Source of the DNA: Thereva unica
Lineage: Eukaryota; Arthropoda; Insecta; Diptera; Therevidae
Assembly (NCBI GenBank): GCA_949987705.1
Contig: OX465283.1
Span: 47,654,953-47,718,952 of the forward strand
DNA: 64,000 bases
Reading direction: 5' to 3'
The notes under the pieces are model-generated. The model made no database searches, was not told the origin of the DNA, and saw only the letters and a program-made list of their open reading frames with translations. Shown here one piece after another: positions 33,857 through 44,710 of the stretch; the stretch's first letter is position 1; each line of letters begins with the position of its first letter. Position numbers and translations under genes: made by a program.

Positions 33857-35290
33857 TCAAGGTGTAATCCGAACGAACTGGCTGATATAAATGTTATGTT
33901 GACGTACCTCTAGACATATGGGGTGTAAACATGTGCGAAGGAACCCCTGAATATTTTGTAGCAGAATGGGATAGAGCCTCCTGTAGCAGAATGGGATAGA
34001 TGCCGTCTGCTCCAGGGGACTTGTACCCCGTTTACGACTAGGTTGAAAAGTTGAGTCGAGGTTGAGTTGAAATTTCGACCACCGTATATGATGTCGAGTT
34101 GAGTTCACTTTAGGTTGAAATAGAGTTGAACTGATATCAAAACATAACCTCAAATTTTTGTGTGAAATACTCATTTATAGATACGAAAATATTCAGAACG
34201 AAATAGTTTTTTGTTCCTGTGCCCTAAAAAATACCGAACACAAAACTAACGCCGAAAGCGGACTTTACGGATGGTAAACAAAAAATACAAATGTCACTTC
34301 AACCCAATTTCAACTCAACCCGCCATAATGAGGCGAAACTCAACTCCATCCAGGAAGGAGACCTGGGGCTCATACACAGCGACACGATGGATCGACTCGA
34401 CAAAAAAAGCTTCTCGACTGTCTCTAAGTTTCATATTTGGCATCACGACCAAATCGACCGATAAGCGCGGCCATACAAAACCATCAAATTGTGGTATTAC
34501 TCCAAGGGCAGCAAACCACGTATATTTAATTAAAATATAAATTGTTATAAGTTTATTGCATGCATAAATTGAGCTTTTTAATAATCGTCAAACGTCTTTA
34601 TCGACACGTAAAGAGACGATATCGTGTCTCCAAATGCCAATTTTTGTTTATCGACGGAAGACAACGTCGACTCGAGAAACCAAATACGGCCCCTGAGTTG
34701 GGTTGAGTGGACCCAGTTTCAACTCGACATTCGTTTATGACTGGGTTGAACCTAGTAATAAACGGGGTATTGTATGGTTTGAACAATATAACCGCCTCCG
34801 CTTAGCTTCGTGGTTAAACACGGTGTTTGCTTCTGTCCAGGCAGCTTTGGTCACTTTAGAAAGTGGGCTTGTTGGCTGCCCAGCAGAAATTTTGTTCTCT
34901 TTTGAATAATTGGTTGTGCCTGGAGAAATATCAAAGTTTCTTCCCTAGATTGTGTGAAAGAGCCATCGGTTCTCCTGATAGATCCAAGATCTCCCGATAA
35001 GCCCTTTAATAAACCTTTGTGGATTTTTGTTGAGTCTCGAATGTCTTCGACCTGTTATAGGTGGTTAGCGAGCTTTTATAACTCTCCCAGTTGCCGCTCT
35101 TCTTAGCTGCGTGAAATAGTTTCCTCGTAGCGAACCTCAGCTTGGAGAGCTTGTTATTCTACCATGGAGTTTTTCTGTTACGAGTCAACGTTTCATCAGA
35201 ACAACACAGTTATTGTTGTAAGCGGCAGTAACTGCCTCCGTAAGGAAGTCCACGGTTGTTCTACATCCTGTGTGTTATTACTAGTGTAAG
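33857..35290 (-). mobile_element. R1-like LINE on minus strand, split by a TIR element
   Basis: From 35290 down, the minus strand reads WWNNKLSKLRFATRKLFHAA K and NWESYKSSLTTYNR, then VILFKPY at 34774. After the insertion 34769-34024 it resumes KSPGADGIYPILLQ and RTCLHPICLEV (34020-33890). Together these are the junction of the endonuclease-RT linker with RT region 0 of R1-like LINEs. Only part of the element remains. Confidence 0.75.
34024..34769. mobile_element. 746-bp TIR element with TTG target duplication
   Basis: Left end TACCCCGTTTACGACTAGGT and right end CCTAGTAATAAACGGGGTA are inverted with a few mismatches. TTG at 34021-34023 is repeated at 34770-34772. Joining the flanks with one TTG restores the minus-strand LINE reading PYKSPGADG. 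Inside are repeats of GTTGAGTTGAAA-like sequence. No transposase is recognised. Confidence 0.8.
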
Positions 35291-36286
35291 CGGCACTTTG
35301 CTATTATGCCCGGCTCAATATAACGACACGACTATTTAAGAATAATAACAAACATCAAAATTATTTATACTAACGCCATTTATTGAATATATAAAATATA
35401 CATTAATTATTAGTATTAAAGAGTGTTAATTCTCTAATATTAAACTGAAATTATTTTGAATAAAAAAGTTTTAAAGGAAATCGTTCCATTTCCAAAAACA
35501 CAGCGACCAAAAACATTAAAATCATTATCCAATAACGTCACTTTTTTATTCAAAAACAATAAATTGCATCTTTTCAATAATAAAAAAAAAATATTTTACC
35601 ATCGATTTGATGATAAGGATTCAAACTATATTGGGAAAAACCATTGTAGTTTTTATTTAAACTAATTTTTACTTGGTTTGTCATTGAGCAATATTACATA
35701 TATATCTATATTGTATTTGAAACTATTAATACTATGAAATGTGGTTTGCTGTCTATTATGAAAAACTGAATTAAAAAGAATTAAACTTAACATATAATAT
35801 AAAAAGTCTGCTCCCATACTTTCCGCGTACAAATCTTTCGTTTTAATATTTGCTTGAATTTGATAAAAAAAATCGAAAAGTTAAGAAATAAGGGGGCTTT
35901 CAGTAATGTAATTTGCGCATATTTGCTTTTACATTGATTTCATTAAAGCAAACTTGCGTTTGCACAGAGTTCATAAATGCAAACATGGTTAGCGATAGTT
36001 AAGAAGAAGAATAAAAACAATTTTTTGACATTTGTTTTAATGTTAATAATGATCAAATCAAAGTTGGATTTGTGAGATTATTTTAAATAAATAATTATTG
36101 GAAATAATTGAGGCAAATAGCCGACACTATTTTAGTTGTTGTTGTTTAATTAGTTTACTAGCATAAAGCTAGCGAACCCTGACCACAGGGTTGCTTACTG
36201 GTCCAGCCTCGCGGCTATAGACAAAAAAACCGACACTATTTTATGGAACTTTTTTTTAAATTTTCTTTACCACGTAGTTAACCACG
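35291..36286. other. AT-rich intergenic stretch
   Basis: No supported gene. There is a small ORF at 35456-35665 with no recognisable motif, and AT-rich sequence. Confidence 0.45.
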
Positions 36287-36389
36287 GAGCGTTCAAAAAC
36301 CTCCATGGTTAAACATAAACTTTCGTGGTTAAGTGAAGTGATGTAGCATAACCACAGCTTACTATAGTAAGGTTTTTGAACGCGCTCCT
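36287..36389. mobile_element. Short MITE
   Basis: GGAGCGTTCAAAAACCT at the left and AGGTTTTTGAACGCGCTCC at the right are inverted, with a 2-nt indel. The interior has repeated GTGGTTAA / TTAACCACG motifs. About 100 bp in all, lying about 340 bp beyond the stop codon of the convergent CaaX gene. Confidence 0.6.
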
Positions 36390-36607
36390 GAAGGAAAAGT
36401 AAATGTTCCTGCATTTCGGTGCACGAAAAAATACAACCGAAATTTTGAAAATTTTTGTAGCGACCGCGGATGGGAACAGACCTAGTGATTAAAAATGTAC
36501 TTAATCTCTTTTTCTGAGATTTTATATAATCTCTTTATAACATAAAATTCTTTCATTTTATTCAGTTTTGCCAGTAAATTAAAAATATATGAATATCTTA
36601 CACCTAT

Positions 36608-36613
36608 TTTATT
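36608..36613 (-). terminator. Polyadenylation signal for the CaaX-protein gene
   Basis: AATAAA on the minus strand (TTTATT on plus), about 115 nt after the stop codon. A second candidate lies near 36556. Confidence 0.45.
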
Positions 36614-36726
36614 GTTAAAACTTACATCTATCTAAGTAATGTCTTTTCTATAAATCTAATGAAAATAAATTGAACATTCGGATAATTAACAAAAAAATAA
36701 AACATAATTAAATGCAATATATAGAT

Positions 36727-38430
36727 TTACATGACACTACACATTCTCTTCTTATTGAGAGTTTGGGTGGATGAACTGATAGCCTCTTCTGATTTAACAT
36801 CAACAGCCACATTATCATTCTCGGGAAGGTCTACATCTATCGGTTCTTTAATTTCATTCACTTCTTCTGTTTCAATATCTTTAATGATAACATCTTCCTC
36901 GTCTTGCATGTTAGTTGTTTCATCAGTTGCAACCTCTTCGCTTGTGATAACTGAAACATTTTCAACTTCTTCATTATCATCCTTAGATGTTAATTTACCA
37001 TTTGGCGTGCTGCACTCAATTTTTGTTTTCGTAAATCTAGCTCTTAGCAAAGTAATTGGGCTTGATACAATACCAAATAAACCACTTAAGTCTAGCCTGG
37101 GTCTTTTGGGACTTTTAGGACTCAAGTCTATATCAGCTTGCTGAGTTTCAACGGTACTGTAGCTTGCTGGTGGGGTACGCTCCCTTTTCTTCCCTCTACC
37201 AAAGAATGAGAAAGTAGATTCGCTCGGAATTTCTGACCCAACAGTTACATTCATGCTGGATGTTGTGTAATCTAATTCAGTATTGATCTTTCTATAAGAT
37301 TCTCGATACATACTCTGGAAGCTATAATCCTTCATTGGCCTTAGACTACGACGTCCAGATATTGATCTATATGATGATGATGAAAAAGTTGGCTTTTCAC
37401 TTGATGAAGATACAGAAGATGAAGAAGTGATTGCATATTTCGGTTGATCACACTCAATTGGGGCTTGGAAGGTTTCTTTTCTTAATTTCTTGTGTTCAAA
37501 TAATGATGGACTATAGTTGAGCTTAAGAATTTTTCCTGGTGTTGAAGTTTCCAATGGACCATGTGAATCTGTGTTGTCTTCAAATATTAATGATTCCATT
37601 TCTTCTTCATCTTCATTTTCAGGCTTGCTATCAATCCTTGTTGGAGAAGGAATGCTTTTCGGTGCCGCCTCTTGAGTTACTTTCTCATTTGGTGAAATTT
37701 CATTTTCTTTAGTTTTTTTCTCGCTCTTCTTTGGTGTTTCAGGTGGATTCTGCGGCACTTCTATTACATCATCTTCTATTTCGATTACATCTTCATCAAT
37801 CGTAATAGATTTTTTTGATTCATCATTATCCTTTTTCGTTTTATCTTCCTTAGGTTTTTCTTTTACTTCTTTTACTTCCTCATTCGTGTTTGATGTTTTT
37901 TTATCATTGGATGACGAAGAACTCTCTTCAGCTTTCTCTTGGCCCTTTGTTTCCTTCTTTTCATCTTTTTCCTTTCCCTCTTTTTGTCTTAAATTCTCCG
38001 CTCTAGTAGTTTTCTTTTCGGCTTTCTCATTCTTTTCTTCAGTTACTTTCTTAGAATCATCCACCTTATGACCATTAGTTGTACTGGTATTTTTTACCTC
38101 ATTCACACCATTTTGGCTCCTATCACTTTTATTACCTTTCTTTTTATCATCATTATTGCCCTTTTCTTTGGCATTTGAGTTATCTGAAGTAGCTGGTTTT
38201 TTGTTATTGGCATCATTTTCAGTCGTTTTTTTGTTGGCATCGCTTTTTGTTTTATTATCAGTCGTATTATCAGTTTTTGTAGCAGTCTTATTATTTGATT
38301 GGGTTTCCTTTGTATTTGAATCTTTTTCTGTATCAGCTTTGTTCGATTTTGTTGACCCAGATAGAGACATTGGTATACGTCGTCCTGGTGGGTTTGTGCC
38401 ACTTCCAGACTTTGCAACTTGAACACTCAT
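36727..38430 (-). CDS. CaaX-box nuclear protein, kugelkern-like candidate
   Basis: A 567-residue single-exon CDS. The ATG is at 38430-38428 and TAA at 36729-36727. Residues 1-210 are low-complexity Lys/Glu/Asn/Ser/Thr. SITIDEDVIEIEDDVIEV (208-225) holds two tandem SUMO-interacting-like cores. Residues 335-365 are Ser-rich with SISGRRSLRP. GKKRER (413-418) and PKRPR (441-445) look like nuclear-localisation signals. DLSGLFGIVSSPITLLRARF (447-466) is an amphipathic segment. The last four residues, CSVM, form a CaaX box with terminal Met, a preferred farnesyltransferase substrate. No transmembrane segment or signal peptide. Length, basic motifs and farnesyl box resemble the fly nuclear-envelope protein kugelkern (about 570 aa), but such proteins diverge fast and I cannot confirm orthology. 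Other farnesylated nuclear proteins are possible. CATTACAG ends 5 nt before the ATG, implying a 5'UTR intron. Confidence 0.85.
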   Translation of the reverse strand: MSVQVAKSGSGTNPPGRRIPMSLSGSTKSNKADTEKDSNTKETQSNNKTATKTDNTTDNKTKSDANKKTTENDANNKKPATSDNSNAKEKGNNDDKKKGNKSDRSQNGVNEVKNTSTTNGHKVDDSKKVTEEKNEKAEKKTTRAENLRQKEGKEKDEKKETKGQEKAEESSSSSNDKKTSNTNEEVKEVKEKPKEDKTKKDNDESKKSITIDEDVIEIEDDVIEVPQNPPETPKKSEKKTKENEISPNEKVTQEAAPKSIPSPTRIDSKPENEDEEEMESLIFEDNTDSHGPLETSTPGKILKLNYSPSLFEHKKLRKETFQAPIECDQPKYAITSSSSVSSSSEKPTFSSSSYRSISGRRSLRPMKDYSFQSMYRESYRKINTELDYTTSSMNVTVGSEIPSESTFSFFGRGKKRERTPPASYSTVETQQADIDLSPKSPKRPRLDLSGLFGIVSSPITLLRARFTKTKIECSTPNGKLTSKDDNEEVENVSVITSEEVATDETTNMQDEEDVIIKDIETEEVNEIKEPIDVDLPENDNVAVDVKSEEAISSSTQTLNKKRMCSVM

Positions 38431-38435
38431 AATGC

Positions 38436-38545
38436 CTGTAATGAAGAAAAATAAAGAAATTTATTAGTTTGTTGATACATTTACAAAATGAGTTATTGTA
38501 ATTAAATTCTTTATTTATAACTACTAAGGATAAAAATAACAAAAG
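38436..38545 (-). promoter_or_regulatory. Splice acceptor of a 5'UTR intron for the CaaX gene
   Basis: On the minus strand, TTTATTTTTCTTCATTACAG precedes GCATT-ATG. The pyrimidine-rich run and AG (plus 38436-38437) make a good acceptor. The upstream exon and promoter were not located, and lie at higher coordinates amid transposon sequence. Confidence 0.55.
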
Positions 38546-41500
38546 TAGCAGCATTGCAAGAGATCAGATGGCGAAATAATAATAAAAAGATTACAGAAGT
38601 CAACAACTCAACATACAACCTTCTCCAGTGGAATAGCATCAACGGGCAAAGAATTTGGAGTGGTATTTTTGGTGGACGACTCAATACAATCGAGCATTAT
38701 CGATTTTAAAGGTTTCAATGGATGAATATGCTTAGGCACTACTCACACGGGGATACTCGGCGACTGGGATTTAAAGACCTGGAGACTCGATATTGTTGTA
38801 GCTCATCATCTTCAAACTGCCGCGACTGAAATTCCTATCAACCTACCTCCATTTTTTTATTCTGTGCACTTTGCAAAATGTCTAGTCATTCACAGTGAAA
38901 AACCAAGCAATAGAGCGACTGGGAGACTAGCATGTCAAGTCTCATAGTAACTGGTTGCTCAGTTGCCGAATATCCGCGACTGCAGTATCCCCGTATGAGT
39001 GCCGCCGTCTGATTACATAAGACGGGTCTCTTAGTCGCCGAGTATTGCAGTCGCTCAGATATTTGAGTATCCCCGTGTGAGCAGAGCCTTACTAAGGCTC
39101 AGGACGCGATTCCACAATCTGTCTATAATCAACATACACGCCCCAACAGAAGAGAAGCAGGACGAAGAAAAGGATGAGTTTTAATCATGAGCTTTTAATC
39201 AAATTCCGTCAAACGACATTCCACGATCGTCTGGGAGACGCTAATGTGAAGATAGGGAAGGAAGAGGAATTCGCTGGTACCATAGGCAAGCATAGCCTAC
39301 ACAACCACACTAACAATGGTACCCGCCTAGTTGATTTTGCCACATCTCGCGGAATGGTCATTATGTCCACCTTGCTTCCACATATAAAGATCCACAAAAC
39401 GAAGAACCATATTGACCACGTCCTAGGAGAGAAGAGAGGCGCAAACAATGTACAGATCCTACAGAGTACCATGCTGTGCCTCCGACCTTTCATGGTTAAA
39501 ATCAGGTATAGCGACACAAATGATTCAAAGGACGACCAGGATGGAAAAAATCAATGTGGAAAGTTTAAAATTGAAAGAAACACGAACTAGATATAAGGAA
39601 TTGACGTTAAGAAGAATCTGCGAAAGGCTGCAGCAACAGCCAGATAGTATAAATGAAATATAGGAATGCATAAAAGATAGTTTAAAGGCCCTTGCCGGCG
39701 ACGCCATCGGATTGGTACGAAGAAGAAACAGGAACGATTGGTTTGACGAAGAATGCAAAGCAGCATTAGAAGAAAGAAATAAAAGTCATAGGGAATATAT
39801 CGCCAGACCGACCAGGACTAGAATGGAAACCTTTAAAGCAAAACGACGATATGCAGATCGAATGTTAAGGAAAAAGAAGAGGGAACAACAAAATGCGAGA
39901 ATCCTGGACGCTAGCTTGAAATTTAGCAACAAAAATATTAGGCAAGCGTATAAGGATATAAGGTCGATTACTGACAAATTTAAACCCAGAACTAGTATGG
40001 AATTGGAAAAACCACTTTAAAGACCTGCATAACCAAAATATTCCAACATCAAAAAGAAGAGACATAGCATAGCATAACGAGCCCAACCCTGGACGAGGTT
40101 AAAAAAGCAATAAATAAGCTCAAAACAATAAGGCCCCTGGAGGAGACGAAATTGCTGCTGAGCTATACTTAAGTACTGCGACAGCAAAGTCGTAGGATGT
40201 CTACATAGGCTAATATGTAAGATATGGAATGAAGAATCGCTACCGAAGGAAGAAAGCAATTATATGTCCAGTGCACAAGAGCGGCGACCGACTTTGCTGC
40301 AGAAACTACAGGGGTATATCACTACTGAGCTCAGGATACAAAGTTTTCACCAATATCCTGAAAGATAGGATAGAACCTATTGCTGAGGAAATACTGGGTG
40401 AATACCAAGCGGGTTTCCGTAAGAAAATTTCTACAACAGACCAACTATTCTGCCTAAAACAGTTTTTGGGAAGTGTTGGGAGAAAAATGTAAACGTATAC
40501 ATATCAAATATTCCTAGATTTTAAACAGGCATTCAATATCTAGGGAAAGACTTATTGACAACCTTATAGACCTTAGAACACCTGCAAAATTTAACCTCTC
40601 TAATTTTAAAAGTAACAGATACTTTAGCTCAGGTAAGGGTTCAAAACTCGGTTTACTGAAGAAGACTTCCACGTCAAACAAGGACTCAAACAAGGAGATG
40701 GTCTAGCCCCGATGTTATTCAACCTAGCCCTAGAAGCTGAACGGCATTAGACAGGAATGGAACATTAATTAACAAGTCGGTGCAAAAATTGAGTTACGCT
40801 GATGATCTGAATATAGTAAGTAGATCACTATTAGGAGCAAAGGAATGCTATATAAGTCTAGACAACGCCGCTAAAAACATGGGCTTAACAATTTTAATCA
40901 AGACAAAACTAAAGTAATGCTACAGACTAGATCAGAAAGGACACGCCCAAGGACCAACTTCACGATAGATAGCTACAATATAGAGGTACTGAAGAAATTT
41001 AAATATTTTGGAACAATAGTGTCGTCAACAAATGAGGAGCTGGAGGAAGTTAAAAGCAGAATACTACATGGCAATCGAAGTTTCTATTCACTGCGTAAAG
41101 TACTTCAATCAAGAGCATAACTAAAACTAAATTTGAACTATACAAACCTCTTATAAGGCCTGTGGCTTGTTCTGGTTAGGAGATGTGGACTATTACCCAA
41201 AAAGTCGAGATCTTACTAGGCGCTTTTGAGAGAAAAAAGCTAAGAAGCATTATTGGCCCGTTAAACGTAAAGGGTATCTGGAGAATCAGATACAATGGCG
41301 AACTGTACCAAATCTATCAAGAGATAGAAATCGTCAGCTATATCAAAATAAATTGTCTACAATGGGCAGGGCATGTAGAGCAAATGCAGGAAAACAGAGC
41401 AGTGAAGAAGATATATAAGGGAATCATAAGCGGTGACAGGCCACCGGGACGACCGAGGAAAATATGGTTTGATGCCGTAGATACAGACGCAGCACACCTG

Positions 41501-41590
41501 TTGGGCGTAAGAAATTGGATGACTCTAGCCCGTGAGCGAGAAGGTTGGAGGAGAAAACTGAAGGAGGCCAAGGCTCGATTTAGGCTGTAA
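38545..41590 (+). mobile_element. Long RTE-like LINE copy with nested MITE
   Basis: The endonuclease begins VAALQEIRWRNNNKKI (38550) and, after a MITE at 38735-39088, resumes RTRFHNLSIINIHAPTEEK (39110). It continues HNGTR-type (NTRLVDFATSRGMVIMSTLL, 39320) and NHIDHVL (39405). The linker gives NDWFDEECKAALEERNKSHR (39733). The RT gives CPVHKSGDRLCCRNYRGISL (40265), GEYQAGFRKKISTTDQLFCL (40400) and SYADDLNIV near 40795. The C-terminus is GRPRKIWFDAVDTDAAHLLG ...WRRKLKEAKARFRL, ending at 41590. Frameshifts and stops throughout. This is the most complete LINE in the window. Confidence 0.85.
38735..39088. mobile_element. 354-bp MITE inserted in the LINE endonuclease
   Basis: Left end GGCACTACTCACACGGGG and right end CCCCGTGTGAGCAGAGCC are inverted. 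TTA lies at 38732-38734 and 39089-39091. Removing the element with one TTA restores the LINE reading ICLLRLRTRFHNL. A second internal copy of the right-end motif (AGTATCCCCGTATGAG) sits near 38985. Confidence 0.82.
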
Positions 41591-43900
41591 TGCCATTGAA
41601 CTGAACTGAAGGATACAAATGTAACCTATATAAATTTATTCGAATTTAAAGATATTTTCACTTTGATTTCATTCTTAAATGCATACGTAAGGATAAAAGT
41701 TGTCTTTCTTTCATAAAAAAAGGAATTTACCTACGATGCTTGGGTTTCTATAACCCTATCATAAACTCTACTTACGCACAATAAAGGCACAAACAGATTG
41801 GCACAGCGGCTGCCTGAGAGGTTTTCCCATACATATAATTTCTTCGCAGGCGCCAATCTGTTTGTGCCTTAATCTAAAACTTGGAAATTTCTTAAATGTG
41901 TCCTATGTACTTAAAAATAAAGCCAAATAAGTAAGATTGAAATTCTACCTGGGTTTTTCGAAAAATTAAGGTTTCCTTTAAAAATATTGCTTTTATGAGG
42001 GAGGTACACAGGAGTATTTCTTAAACTGCCGGTTTTCAACTTCCGACACACAAGAGTACTCTATCACGGAGAGATATTTTCTCGTCTTTACAAGGTGATA
42101 GCAATGACGGTGTGTTTGATAGATAAGATATGACGAGTCGAAAAACAGTTGAAAGAACACCTCTCTCTGACCCCACATTTTCTCATCAGTAATTAACTAA
42201 AGATCTTGACGGGTTTCCCATACAATCAACTTATTCCGCCACCACTGATGTATTTTTAGGATTTAACTATCGATCGATCTAATATCAGTTTTTACAATAG
42301 GTATTTTCCCTTTTTTTTATCTTCGCACACGATTGTCGATAAATTTCGTGGAAATGAAATAATTCGCAACAGCTCCATCTATGTGTCCTGGGAAGTTTTT
42401 ACATGATTAATGAATAAAAATTGTTCTATTTTTGATTTGCTCAAGCCTCATCAATTCGTAATTTGTTATAGATAAACTTACACAGCAAATGACTTATCAT
42501 TTAAAGGAGAAATTTTCTTCGTATTTTGCTGATATACATATACAGCTTTAGAGACGAATGGCTAAAAAACCAACATTAGTACAACTTGTCACATTGGGTA
42601 ATAAATATATGGAGTGGTGTTTGAACTTGAGACCTTGATTTCAATTCTAAAGAACTGAAACAGGATAAAAAATTATCAAAAGTTACTCCATCTGAAAGAT
42701 GGGCCAAAAAGAGAAAGAAGGGAGTGGGAAGAAGTTTTGTTTATTTTAAGAATATATTTAAAATCGCAAAAAAGAATAGGTTATATTTATAAATGTTTAT
42801 ATTTGTAATGAAAATGTAAATCCAGTACTTTGAACATGAATCCTTGACTCAACTTATTCAAAACATTGTAAAGAATCTAAACATTTATCTTCAAAAATTG
42901 GAACAAGTATACGTCTAAGATAAGTACTTGATTATTGCCATTTGACAATTCCAATGATAGCCTTTTCGTTATCGAGCTAGCCCAAATTACGAGAAGGAAA
43001 AGGAGGAATAATACCGTGGTACAAGAATCTTCCAAAGACATTGTGCTTTTGAAAAAACATGGACAATAATAAACCTTCTTCATTATAAACTTGTTTTGTT
43101 AGACATAAATTATATACAAGGCGGAATAGTTGGATCTCACAGATTGCCATTGTATGGTTTCCGAAATCTTTGCACCAAGTATGACTATTTCTGGTTCCAT
43201 AGATTATTGGAGTTCGTGGTTGCATTGAATTCGATATGAACCTTCGTCAAAGTTTAACTGTCTTCAAACCTTTCTTTTTGGGATTTTAAAGTTTAAATTC
43301 ATAGAGAAAGGCGGTGCTCGCACCCACATGCTAACTTACAACGAAGATATCTCAATTGCTTTTCATCGCCCAGAATCGAAACAAAAACCAAAATTTTCCT
43401 CCAAAAAAGTCCTTCATTTTTGTGCCTTATAATTTTTTCGTGTCTCTCTTAGTTTTTTAGTTATTGCGGAAAAAAAGATATTTTTAAAAATTTCAAAATT
43501 CTAACTTTTTCATATATAGACTTTCTAAACCGATCAAACCTTTTAGACCATTTTGTTAATACCTAAACAAAATTAATTGTACATAGGTTTGGTTCGCTTT
43601 CAAACATTGTCATGAAGCCTTTCGTTTCTTTGTTGCCTTTTTTGTCGAAAAATGAAGGCAGCCACAATATTTTCATCATAACTCCGTAACTTTTGACCAG
43701 GGATGTTATAGGTTCCGGAGCTTCATAGTTTTCTTCGGAGTATCATAATCCGTGAAAAAATGGGGGTTGCTATTTAAAATTTTAGAGTTACCCCCACCCC
43801 CTGCGAGGGGGTGAGTTTTGTGTGCAAACGATTCTACCCTCCAAGCTGAGCAACTTTTGCTACAAACTTTGTTCACGAAAACCTACCGTTCAGGAAATAT
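41591..43900. other. Gene-poor intergenic stretch
   Basis: Apart from the mini-MITE at 41785-41869, no gene or clear repeat is recognised. Around 43680-43840 the sequence (GGGGGTTGCTATT..., CCCCCACCCCCTGCGAGG) looks like the edge of a dispersed repeat. Confidence 0.45.
41785..41869. mobile_element. 85-bp mini-MITE with TAA duplication
   Basis: AGGCACAAACAGATTGGC and GCCAATCTGTTTGTGCCT are perfect inverted ends. TAA at 41782-41784 is repeated at 41870-41872. The interior is only about 45 bp. Confidence 0.8.
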
Positions 43901-44710
43901 CGAACAGTTGCCGGACTATTCTCGCACCCTGTATATCTACACATATGACTCAAAAATTAGGAACAGAGTAGGTTGTGGTATCTTCTCCGAGGTATTGAAT
44001 AAAGATACCCCTCTTGTCTACCCGACCATTGCAGTGTTTTCCAGGCGGAAGTCACTGCGATCTGGGAGGCTCTCGTATGTCTGAAGATAAATAATATATA
44101 TCATAGGAATAAAGGTTCTTAATTCTGTCATTACAACATCCACGACTGTTTTGAACTGCCGCAGGTCCCTGTGTGAGACTACCACTCAGTTTGATATGAC
44201 TCTGTGTTGGGTTCCTGGACACAGGGGAGATGAGGGCAGATGAGCTTGTTAGACAGGAAACCGAAATGGAAAGGACACCCATTTAACCTAGATGGGAATG
44301 CCCTTAGCCACCTATAAACTGGTTGTGAGAAAAATCAACTTAGCTCTGAGATGGGCTGAGATGATCCACAATCAGTATGCCACATTTTTCACACAATATG
44401 GCCGATCTTGGAGAGCTGAACAAAAAGAAATAAGCTATGTAGTGAAGATGATAACCGGTCACTGTCCCCTTTGGTGCACACGCCGAAAGATTGGGACTTA
44501 TGTAGAAGTTATGGTAATGAAGATGAGGAAGAAACTGTCTTCCATCTTCTCTGTACATGTCCGGCCCTCGCGAGGAAAAGAGGGACATTTCTTGGCACAC
44601 CTTTCCTTGATGGATTGAGTGAGCTCCAAAAACACTGGTGTTCATGGTCTGATTTTTGTCCCAAAACTAGAATAGCATCACAAGGGGCCCAATGGCGTGC
44701 CTAAGCGGAC
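43900..44710 (+). mobile_element. R1/LOA-like LINE 3' region with RNase H
   Basis: The plus strand gives LYIYTYDSKIRNRVGCGIFS E (43935, RNase H strand 1 with YTDGS mutated to YTYDS), then MTLCWVPGHRGDEG (44200, the WVPGH block), then SYVVKMITGHCPL and WDLCRSYGNEDEEETVFHLL with CTCPALARKRGTFLG (44485-44610), the C-terminal zinc-knuckle-like motif. Frames shift. Related to 9740-10200 and 22842-23110. Confidence 0.75.

Noticed and set aside
36731..37144. Plus-strand ORF opposite the CaaX gene
   Set aside because: It is the antisense shadow of a low-complexity Ser/Glu/Thr-rich CDS. The Ser/Val/Leu-rich translation has no domain.
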